Assembly: GCA_018257865.1 (NCBI GenBank)
Contig: JAEUBA010000072.1
Coordinates: forward strand, 1 to 64,000
Direction: 5' to 3'
DNA: 64,000 nucleotides
DNA from: Stereocaulon alpinum
Lineage: Eukaryota; Ascomycota; Lecanoromycetes; Lecanorales; Stereocaulaceae
The position numbers and the translations under genes were made by a program. The first letter of the stretch is position 1, and each line of letters opens with the position of its first letter. Below are positions 54,955-64,000 of the stretch, in pieces. The notes beneath the pieces were generated by a model. The model searched no databases, was not told the DNA's origin, and saw nothing but the letters and a program-made list of their open reading frames with translations.

Positions 54955-57763
54955 ATTGGAGTATGTACGCGTGTGAACCACAATCTAGTAGAGATAGTAG
55001 CGAGTATGAACACTAGAAACTGGAAACCCTGGACGAGAGACGAGTATAAATCCGAGATAAAGAAGTGCAGATCTCGAAATCCAGACCTCACGGCTTATTC
55101 CCCACGTACACCTTAGCCACGACCCAGGGCTCTGGATCAAAGCTGAGTCCGTTGATCCGTAGATGAGAATACCTCCTCGACAAGTACATGTTGGTACCCG
55201 CACACGTGACACGGTACCTACCACGGTAGTACTTCCAATTGGGGCTTGTTGCCATTGGAAAGTGATTTGAATTCATTTAGTGAGTATCTACCCCACATCC
55301 CCAGTTATGTTTGTTTTTGAAGTTGCGGGGATGACATTCGCCAATGGCATTGTTGTGAGTTTAAACTTCAAGCGACGCTGTCAGTCGTGCGGAGCCGCTT
55401 CCGTTCGACCTAGCCTTTTCCTGATTAAGAAGCTATTCTAGATCCATGATTTGTGATACAACATAGCAAGGGGGAAACGAGAATTTCAATTGGTAGCGCC
55501 TTACCGTGTTCGATGCATGGGCTCGCCTGAGCTTGCCATCGGAACATGCGCTTGTCGTGCCGAGCAGAACGGCTTCTTTGCAAATGCTTGATTTTGCTGC
55601 ATGGATGTCGTACTGGCGAATATAGTTGTTCCATATCAAATCTTGAGCGGATGCGACGAGGTTGATCGATATTTTCGTTCATTAGCGAATGTCATCGTCC
55701 TCGTTCAGATTCATACGGCTGCCTGCCTTCGAAGCTTCCAGAGCAGGGTAGCTGGCTCCTACATCCGAGAGTCGAAGTGTAGACGAACAAGCTTCAGCGA
55801 TTGAACCTTCCCTAGACGCTGTACTAAGCCTGTACACACGAGTTGTAGAGACGGAAGGTGATGACATGATGAGCACGTCTCATCTCCACTTGACCCCTCT
55901 CCCAAGGGAACATAAGTTGTCGCTTTGCCCCGTCGAATCATGCACGGAGACATCACCATAGATTGTGGACCCCTTCTGACGTTTGTATGCAAGCAGTCGT
56001 CACCTCAGAACGTCATTCTGAGACCCGGGTAGTTTTCGTGCTAGCGCCTCAGAGATCTCCAGATACAGGGCTGAGCTAGTGATTCAAAGCGCACTAACTG
56101 CTTCGAGTTAAGGCCTTCTCCCTCACACGAATCTAGATCGTTATTTCTTGTGTCCCTTTTCTGTCATCAATCATTTGCAATATCAACAAAGGCGCAAGCA
56201 TACTGAGAATCGCGTAATGTACCCAATGCGAAGTCAATTAGCGTCCACAAATATCGCGTCTTACGTAAAAGGCGTTCAAGCTTTTGAGACCACCTTGACA
56301 GACTCACCGTCAGCAAGAGATGATCATATTTCGGTTTCATGGGAGCGCAATATACCCGCTCTTTTTCTGCTCATTGTTGCTTGGGAATGATACGCCAACT
56401 GTCCGCGGCTTTTCACTCTCATCACACAAAGCTTTTCCGTGCCTATTTTGGCTGCTCAATGGCACTCGTACTGATCTCCATGAGCATTGGACAACGGCGC
56501 TCTTGAAATCTGTAGAGCGTCCGATATAGTTGTATGATTATCAAATATGCTCGATGTGTGAGCGAGATGAGACCATTGTTCGTCACTCGCCTGGTGTTGG
56601 CGCCAAGACAATTGGAAATTCCAATTCTTGAGGCTCTGTTTCGAAATCAACGTTATTGTTCCAGGTAAACTCCATAGAGCGTTGCGACATTCCAAGAAGT
56701 TAAGCATAAATCGAAGTGAAGCATATATCACAGTGGAGCAGACTCCGGAGCCTGGTCCATCTTTCATCACTTCAGACCTTGTACCATTCCTCCAACTTTC
56801 TCCCGAATCCAACCTCAATTCCTAGGCAATTGGATACCATCACGAATTGTCAAATAACTGTTGTCTCGCTCCACATCTAAGATGAAGTCGCTAGTCCATG
56901 GCGCCTTCGTCCTTTGGCTCCGCCCTCGACTTGCCCGCTGGAGCAGCTTCTCCACAAAACGCAGCAACCGCTTCTGAGCGAAGAGGAGAGCACAGAAGAT
57001 TATACAAGGCAGGTAGCGTTGAACTATAGACGGAAGACAATGTGTGAATTGCTAGAAGGTCGCCACATGTGTGAATACACCTCCTAGACGTGTGTGCACT
57101 TGGGGAGACTCGTGAAATCGTAACACTACCACGATGATGGTTGGGTTAATGAGTGCCATAGATAAACACTTGGAGATACGAGAAGGCCCCAGACGGTTAT
57201 GGTTTCGACTAAGTGAGATTGTTTATGTATAGTGTGCTTCGTCACGGGTGTTTATCCTACCCAAAGAACTGCCTCATATTCACGCTAATGTGCATCTAAT
57301 TAGTAACACAATGTCGTGTTGAACTCCCTTGTTACGGAAAATTCCACAGTGAGGGCCTTCGGAGCTCGTTTAAAATGACTTCAAGAGTCTAGGTAACAAC
57401 AAATCTCGCGTTCTCAGATTCTTATTCACGCGACAATGATCTGATTCGTATAATGAATTTTCTGTACTAGGGGACCATGAGCTCTGTACGACAATGTTAA
57501 TTTGTGTGAAGCCATGTGATCATCCGGAAAATCACATCAACCTTGTGATCGTTTGTGGTGAGTCCAGGGGAAGTGTTAGGGGCCAGCTTATGTCTTGTTT
57601 CTTTCGGAACCCATCCCATCCTTCAACAATCTTCTCAAGCTACTCACATAGACATCCAACAAATCAAGGCGCTTCTCACCTCACGAATAACACTCAGACG
57701 TAAAGTCATATCAGATATCCCACATAATCCGAGGCGAGCAACGAGTACAATTCTTCATCAACC
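54955..57763. other. 2.8-kb gene-poor stretch
   Basis: Only frames shorter than about 120 codons occur (longest 56456-56818, minus), without recognisable motifs or consistent splicing. The two ends hold the promoters of the monooxygenase and the RING gene. No repeat structure was noticed. Confidence 0.45.
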
Positions 57764-58966
57764 ATGGCGCCTTCACCAAGTCGGCAATTGGAACAGATTC
57801 TCAACAAGACGAGGCAGCCACTCCTCAGTGACTTGGATAACGATCTAAAGTGCCATATATGCCACGAGCCTTTCCTTTCAGGCGGCGAACCGGAAGTACC
57901 TGTCAAACTGCCTTGTGGCCATATCTGCGGTCAGTTGTGCATTTTGAAATGGCTCTCACCGCTATCAAATCAAGGCAAAAATAGCTGTCCGATGTGCCGC
58001 CAACCCATTATCGAGGACTGGAACAGGAGACCTGAGCACGACGTTCTTGAGGGAGCCGGAGGTACACAAGTACAGACGCCCCCAACACATTCCAATGGTC
58101 CAATATCTGCAGAGAGGATGAGAGGGGACTTTCTACGACTGGCCCAACACTATGAGCGATCCAGAGAAGCTACACCAGAAAGGTTAGCTTCCCTGCTCCA
58201 ACCCAGGGGCGTTAATACGGAGCATGTGCGTCTTCAACGAGCCACGTATGTCAACAGGGACCATACACGCCTCCAACGGGTTCTCGACGAGGCAAATCGT
58301 CGGCTCTGGATCAAGTTCTGTGAAGGTGTGGTGCGGATCGTTGAGGGTTCTGGGTATCTCAACACCTCCGAGAGGCTACCTGTAGCACGTCTTGTTCTAA
58401 GCATCCACAGCTATGAGGCTTTCATGCGCATAAGAGCAGAAGACCCTGCCACACACCAACGAATTTTGCGCACTTTTCCCGGCCTACATACTGAGCTGGT
58501 AGTGAATCATGATATACCCAGTGTGGACTTCACAAGCTTCTCCGACGCTGAACAAACGTGGGCTCCGAGGACCGACTTCTTTACGTGTCATGCTTGCGGC
58601 TGGAATGTGCGGTTGGAGCAACATGGACACCGCATCTCCACGGAGTATCCACTAGGACAAAGAATGAATGAAGACTTTGGCGATGAAGCTCCTTCGATAG
58701 CGGAGAGCTCTAGAGCGAGGGCTGAAATGGGAACCACAGACAACAACACTACTAGCACAGGCCCAGGAGAGCCCTTTATTTTTCGAATGAATCGACACCA
58801 ATGGACAGAAACGAACCCTTTACGGCGAGCGAGGACCATTGCAGCTCTAGCTTCACGCATAGAAAGAGCTTTCGCTTCACTGGGTGATGAAGATGCTCAC
58901 GTACAGGTTGAAGTTTCGTTATTTCCAGAAGTCGGCGTACCATTGATACATCGCCGGGATGAATAA
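57764..58966 (+). CDS. RING-type zinc-finger protein
   Basis: A single exon of 400 residues. An N-terminal RING-type finger at about residues 30-76 has CHIC, then LPCGHICGQLC with a histidine in the zinc-binding pattern, ILKWLSP, and CPMC. RING domains usually recruit an E2 enzyme for ubiquitin transfer, so an E3 ligase role is inferred. The rest of the protein shows no named domain: a helical, arginine-rich middle (RLQRATYVNRDHTRLQRVL), a late CHACGWNVRL segment with one more cysteine pair, and a C-terminus near LASRIERAFASLGDEDAHV. Orientation is convergent with the C2H2-type gene. Partner and substrate unknown. Confidence 0.8.
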   Translation: MAPSPSRQLEQILNKTRQPLLSDLDNDLKCHICHEPFLSGGEPEVPVKLPCGHICGQLCILKWLSPLSNQGKNSCPMCRQPIIEDWNRRPEHDVLEGAGGTQVQTPPTHSNGPISAERMRGDFLRLAQHYERSREATPERLASLLQPRGVNTEHVRLQRATYVNRDHTRLQRVLDEANRRLWIKFCEGVVRIVEGSGYLNTSERLPVARLVLSIHSYEAFMRIRAEDPATHQRILRTFPGLHTELVVNHDIPSVDFTSFSDAEQTWAPRTDFFTCHACGWNVRLEQHGHRISTEYPLGQRMNEDFGDEAPSIAESSRARAEMGTTDNNTTSTGPGEPFIFRMNRHQWTETNPLRRARTIAALASRIERAFASLGDEDAHVQVEVSLFPEVGVPLIHRRDE

Positions 58967-59716
58967 GTTACACAACAAGCCGACCATCCCATACGATGGA
59001 CAAGCCGCGCCGGCTCAGATACACTTGTGGAGCCGATTACAAGCTCCGTGCCAGAACTGGGGTGGTAGCTTTTGCGGACGAAAAGCGGGATATGAGACTC
59101 TATTTCTAATTGCGCCTTGAGAGACAGATATCGAAGTGGGCGGTGAGATTGTAGATCGAAAATCTGCTCCTAGAAATCCCAAGACATTAACATACAAAAA
59201 CAGTACAGCAATTTACTAGTGCGAGATGATCTTGAAGAACGGCGCAATGGCAAGCACTACAAATTCCCTAAACGGTGATACGCATTTCACAGGTATGTGG
59301 GTTAATACTTGAAACGACCTTCACTTGTATACATATCGAACATCTGCAATGCGTTACGATAGTCAATGCTAGCAATACAAGCTTGAATAGCTAGCACAAT
59401 TCCTCTTGCGAATTGCACCTCTGTGCGACTCTGTATTGAACCGCCCACATTCACTTCGTACCATGATTTGGACTGGCTTGCTTTACTTGTTGCAGGATTT
59501 TGTTTCGGAAGCTCTGTGAAGCCAAGTAGGACGGCATTCACAATGGCTTTGAAAATGGCGGCAGTCGAGTGGGACCAGAATCATTCTAAATATCGTACGT
59601 CGGGTTTGGACACATTTCCCCGACCGCTAATGTCATTGCGAGAATTTTTTATATATCGAGCGTCGTATGCTTGAGGTCTGGACACGTTTTCCCAACCTCT
59701 AATAGCGTTGCGAGGG
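58967..59716. other. Convergent intergenic region with an unplaced minus-strand frame
   Basis: Between the stops of the RING gene and the C2H2-type gene. A minus-strand frame from about 59572 to 59302 (NAVLLGFTELPKQ, GIVLAIQACIASIDYRN) looks somewhat coding-like but has no ATG and no splice connection. At about 59710-59590 a short duplicated phrase occurs on the minus strand (ENVSRPQAYDARY and GNVSKPDVRY). Confidence 0.4.
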
Positions 59717-61839
59717 TCAGAGTAGGGTTTGAATGTAGGGTGCTTCTGTGTCTTCCTGCAGCCAACGTGACAACGGCGACTGATGATCAGATGAGCTCTG
59801 ACCAAGGATTTGGCCCTGTGAATGATCTCGGCGTGTATAATGGCGAGAATAGTTGGGAGACTGAGGCTTGGAGCCTTCGCTTTGAAATCGCGCTTCTGAG
59901 GTAGATGGAGCAGGTTCTGGGGCGTCAATGCCTCGCCACTGCTCAATCATGTCTCCAGAGTATAGTTTTCCGGCTTCAGCCGAAAATCTAGTCGAATTCA
60001 GGAAATCCAGACTTTGAGCTGTAAGCTTAGGTCTCAGATTTGTCCCTTTTCGCGACTCGACGTCCTCTGAGGCCCTGTCGTTTTCGGGGAAACTCAGTGG
60101 TTCCGTGCTCTCGAAATCGCCGGTTCTCGACTGTGCATAATTACGGTTAGCTGAGTTTGAATTCGTATTGCTGGCTTGGGAGTCTTCATCGACGTTGTCT
60201 AAGTTCGGTAAAGCAAGCAGCGCGAGCATCTCGAGGTGACCGGCAACGTGTTGGTGCATTTCGAATGGGTGGTCAAAGTCTCGGAGACAGAACGGGCAGG
60301 GTCTATCACAGACTTGTGAGACAGACTCCTGGGCGGTAAGAAGCTCCGGCGAAAGTAATTGATGCTTGGCTGTGGCGTGTGACTTCTTGATGTGGTCTTC
60401 GTAGGCTGGACGTTCATCAAATACTAGCTCGTTGTGTTCGGGACAGCGCCAAATTCTCTGCCGATGTACCCACTGCTCATGGTTTATCCATTCTTCCCAG
60501 CTATCATAGAGCACATTCGGCTCCACACACTTCTCGTATGTGCAGATATAAGGCCGAAGATCATGCTTAAGATGGGTCCTTTGAGTTAAATCTTAGCATT
60601 GTCACATCCATTAGAACGGCATTGAGGGCAGACCTCCAAGCCAGATCCTCCAAATACTTTGGCTGACAGAAAAAGAAGCAATATGGGCATTCAAAGATCC
60701 TGCGAAAGCTTGTATCGTGGGGAGGTTTTGGCCAATTGACCTTTTCACCAGATGGTCCGTGAACAGTCAGTCCACGACTTGTACTTGAGTAGGTGGAAAT
60801 GTTCCCTCGTAGTGCGAAATCCTTCGCAAGAGCAGGTACCGATGATAGAAGCGAGCCACTCATTCCCGATTGATGGGAAATAGAATAAGATGTACCTGGC
60901 GATGATTTGATTTGCGCTTGAGACATCAGAGACTTGTCAGGTGGCCGAGAAGGTACAGAATCTATTGCTTTAGCTGTTGCTTTCATGGACTTTGCCTTGT
61001 GCAATTTCCAGTACGCAAATTGCTGTCGGCGGCAGTGATTTGCTCTTTGTAGGCGCTGTACCAATGAAACATCTTCGTCTGCCAAATTCAACCCTTCCGT
61101 TTCATACCTGGCCGGAAGCAGAGATCTCCGAGATTCCATCAAGAGTTGTCTAATGCCCTGCATCTCTGCCTCTGTCCTCATTGCGATGTAGGTTGCTTTT
61201 ATTTTCGGATCGACGTCCTTGTAAAGATCAATATCTGTACGCAGCCTTCCTGTTGAGGGTTTGCGTATTTGCGACGCGATGTTGAACAACTGATCGACCA
61301 CCTCCGTGATGTCCTCAAAATGTAGTACCAGCATCGAGCGTTCGTCGTCACCAAGGCTCCCGGTCATGGCAGGGCTTGCAGATGGCGCTTCGGCCACGAT
61401 ATCATCGTACGACTGATCATATCTAGGGCTCTCAAATCGGACCTTGTGGCCTTGTGGACGGCCCGCGCTGGATCGCAGATCCTCTTCGACGGTCAAATCT
61501 TGTATGACTGTATCTTATCAGTATCTGATGACAGTTGCAGTACAAAGACTGACTCTCGTCAAGGCTCTCTACGAGGTTCGAAAGCTGGTCTTTTGTAAAT
61601 GCCTTGATGACTTCGTTGTCTCTTAACCGATAATCCAAGGAACTGTGATCTTGATGGAAAAGACCAAGATTGGCAGCCCACAGCAGGAAACGCTGCATCT
61701 CTGACCTCAAGGCAGCTGGTTCAAGTTGATCTGTCATCTCGGACGCGCTCTGTTCAAGCGCAATTTGCGCATCCTGGAAGGTCCGCCGAACCTTGTGGCC
61801 TTGTGTTGACAGACTCTCGTCCACCTGTGAGCCCTCCAT
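59717..61839 (-). CDS. C2H2-type zinc-finger protein of a fungal family
   Basis: Three exons (61839-61554, 61507-60634, 60578-59717) with introns of 46 and 55 nt encode 673 residues. The N-terminal third is helical (LEPAALRSEMQRFLLWAAN, LDYRLRDN), like the leading domain of several fungal repeat and finger proteins. The middle includes ITEVVDQLFNIASQIRKPS and a serine-rich linker. The zinc-finger block is conserved: FECPYCFFFCQPKYLEDLAW, then THLKHDLRPYICTYEKC across the second intron, EPNVLYDSWEEWINHEQW, IWRCPEHNELVF, and a later CPFCLRDFDHPFEMHQHV. The C-terminus is disordered and serine-rich. Nucleic-acid or protein binding is inferred only. First ATG is 61839. Divergent from the DUF7580-like gene. 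Confidence 0.82.
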
Positions 61840-62369
61840 ATATATATTTGTCAACACACTTTAGTCATCTACTTGTACTCGTCTTCGCGCCGAGACGTGA
61901 TCTGTCGCAGGTTTTGCGGAGTCTCACATGAGACTATACCAAAATGAGTTGCCTGAAAATACCCCGCACTCGTACCCTCACCATGTTCAATGCGAAGCAT
62001 GTACTGAAAAATGATCAGCACAGAGCGTCACATTTAACTGCTTGTAGCAACCGATAGTCTCAACTGCATTGGATCACTCGCATCCATTGTCTTCCATTCA
62101 CACAAACCTCCAGTCCGAGCTCCTATTCCGGAACATCTCACTTGCTCCCAGCTCGGGATTGTCAATCACAGTCAGAAGACAGCTACCACCAGAGCTAGAG
62201 GCTGTATGATCCAAGCCTTCAGGAGTGTATAGAGACCGAAGATCTGACTCAATACTGACACAATCTACGGAATCGTTGATCTCGTCGTCAGCAGTACCCA
62301 CAGAGGGACCTTGCAGGAGGGTCTATCTCAAGCCAACATAGCCCTAGTCAACAGCACTTCTTCAACGCC
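61840..62369. promoter_or_regulatory. Divergent promoter region of C2H2-type and DUF7580-like genes
   Basis: 530 bp between two head-to-head starts. A minus-strand frame at 62098-62301 has no motif. Shared regulation is possible given the arrangement, but no specific element was identified. Confidence 0.5.
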
Positions 62370-64000
62370 ATGGTGACTGGTGTAGAGACAGCAGGTCTCA
62401 TCCTGGCTGCTCTGCCCATACTCATAGAAGCTCTTTCGGTTTACAAGAGCGGCCTCGATAAGACTGCAACAGTGCTTGGATTGAAGCAAAAGAAATACAA
62501 ACTCAAGGTAGAAAGACTCCGAAGGCGACTTCAAACTCAGAGAGCGTCCTTACATATCAACCTATCCAAATTGATTGGGCGAGCGGCACCGAGCGAAGAT
62601 TGCATGAAGTTACCAGAGACTTACAACGACGCCTTGTGGACTGGAGATGTCGCAGAGAAGGTCAAGGCGTACCTAGAGCTCGGCGGAGCATTTCAAACTT
62701 TTCAAGATATCCTCAGCTTGTACGAAAGCTATCTTGAAGAGATTGCGGGAAAGCTCGATGGTATCTTCAGACCAGCCAAAGTATGTCAAACATCCCTACT
62801 AGTCCGAGATCTACTAGCCTAACGCAGAGTCCAGGCAGACACAAGAGACTTAAAGGCTCTACTCAAGGTCAACAAATGTGAAAATGGCCGTTACCACTTC
62901 AGCCAAAGGTTGTCTTTCGTGATGAGCGAGTCTTCCATTGATCAGCTATTGAAAGACCTGTATGACTCTACCTTGACTCTGAGGGAATTTGTTGACGACA
63001 ACGAGGACCTCCACCAGATTCAACGATCCAACGAAGAACCACCTGGAGCCAAAATCAAGAAGGTTACCAGCTCCTTGTATGCGATCCGGAAGCATGCAAA
63101 CGCCCTATTCCGGGCGATAACCTGCGGATGGAATCAGAATTGTCATGAGAGGCACGAGGTCATGCTGTGTCTCGAGCACCGATGCATTAACAATCGTTAT
63201 GCCTTACGGACAACATCAAAAGACGGCGCGGACGGCACCGTGTTCATCTTATTATTTTCTTCGCAATACCCCAGCTCTTCGGACAGCAAGCTGTGGCACG
63301 AGGCGTCAGTAGTTACCATCGAGGAAGATGGATCTAGACTGCTGTGTCCTAAAGGGTAAGTAACTTCAGCATTGGGTACTTCATATGGCAGCAAAGCTCA
63401 CGCTATGTAAGGAGTATGACTTCTTCAGCGAAAAAGTCAGTCACCATGCAAGCCACCCCCACTGTTGTAGTCACTTCTACATCGACGTTTACGTTGGAAC
63501 ACTCTCTACCTGTTGAGGTGACAAATATCTGCAAGGCTCTCATAGAGGCTCAGTCACCTGTCTTTCAGCTATCACGCGACAATCGCCTATTCTGCGGAGC
63601 GATGAAACCCACCAAAACCCTGCGTCTTATAGAGCAAGGACAGCGTACGATAAGTCTAGATGCATTCCTTGAAGACCGAAGGCAAATATACCCAGATGAT
63701 CGAATAAAGCTTGCTACCAATCTTGCGGCTTCCCTACTGCAGTACAATTTGACCCCATGGCTGCTACGATGTTGGACCAACAAGACCGTCCATCTAGCTT
63801 TACAGCCACGCGCTACTTCCGGCGTCGATGTTGACCATCCACTAATCTTGAAACATTTTGACAGTCAGTCACCTAGCGGACGATACGAGCAGCCCGAAGA
63901 CGATCCAGAATTTGCTCTAATGGAGCTAGGTATTCTCTTGCTAGAGATCTGGACGATGAAAACGTTTGAAAGCTATCTCAAGGAAATGGGGCATACCCTT
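62370..64000 (+). CDS. DUF7580-like fungal protein, 3' end beyond window
   Basis: Exons 62370-62780, 62835-63355 and 63412 onward, with introns of 54 and 56 nt, are open to the window end: 507 residues seen. The start (MVTGVETAGLILAALPILIE) is a hydrophobic helix common at the N-terminus of these proteins and of some fungal STAND effectors. Later segments fit the family: FRAITCGWNQNCHERHEVML, DDRIKLATNLAASLLQYNLTPWLLRCW, and ELGILLLEIWTMKTFE near the window end, where kinase-like C-terminal lobes are usually recognised. Function is unknown; proteins of this type are numerous in filamentous ascomycetes and often lie near incompatibility genes. The stop codon and C-terminus are not in the window. 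Confidence 0.8.

Noticed and set aside
59302..59572. Coding-like minus-strand frame downstream of the C2H2-type gene, considered as its last exon
   Set aside because: No donor/acceptor pair connects it in phase to the end of the C2H2-type frame and it lacks an ATG; kept only as a note in the gap entry.

Overview
The window is nuclear DNA of a filamentous ascomycete (Pezizomycotina). Evidence: short 45-75 nt spliceosomal introns in most genes; fungus-specific families (HET, RTA1-like, NACHT/ankyrin STAND, Zn2Cys6, DUF7580-like); single-copy eukaryotic housekeeping genes; and a block mutated in the manner of repeat-induced point mutation (RIP). Genus cannot be decided from the sequence.

Layout. 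1-6375 is an AT-rich, ORF-free block in which CpA and TpG are almost absent. It holds a dead Helitron (+ strand, with a recognisable 3' hairpin and CTAG end at 3017) and a dead integrase-core-domain element (- strand). From 6.4 kb base composition becomes normal: SAM methyltransferase, HET-domain gene, mitochondrial ribosomal protein (MRPL15/mL57 type), AP-1 mu subunit, a poorly resolved minus-strand gene at about 14-15 kb, NOB1, NOP10, tRNA-splicing endonuclease SEN2 and ceramide glucosyltransferase. 24.8-26.7 kb holds two decayed tandem paralogues, then a small putative membrane protein. 31.3-36.9 kb encodes a 1812-residue secreted, repeat-rich surface protein whose signal-peptide exon lies 172 nt upstream of the main exon. 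37.1-41.0 kb is a seven-exon NACHT/ankyrin receptor-like gene, followed by an RTA1-like membrane protein, a Zn2Cys6 regulator with a doubtful first splice, CAF-1 large subunit and a glutathione S-transferase. 51.7-52.9 kb is a second NACHT gene, dead, carrying a MITE-like insertion with perfect 20-bp inverted ends. Then a Baeyer-Villiger monooxygenase, a gene-poor 2.8 kb, a RING protein, a C2H2-type protein and, running off the window end, a DUF7580-like protein.

How the parts fit. NOB1 and NOP10 are convergent neighbours, both in ribosome biogenesis; SEN2 and ceramide glucosyltransferase are also convergent. The HET gene, the intact and dead NACHT genes and the DUF7580-like gene belong to families tied to non-self recognition in fungi, and they sit among repeats and pseudogenes. 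No secondary-metabolite cluster is evident: the monooxygenase and methyltransferase lack a backbone synthase nearby.

Exon structures were worked out by eye from reading frame, GT/GC-AG signals and recalled family motifs. For multi-exon genes the start and end are those of the whole coding span, and the exons are given in the evidence text. No RNA genes (tRNA, rRNA) or CRISPR arrays were recognised.
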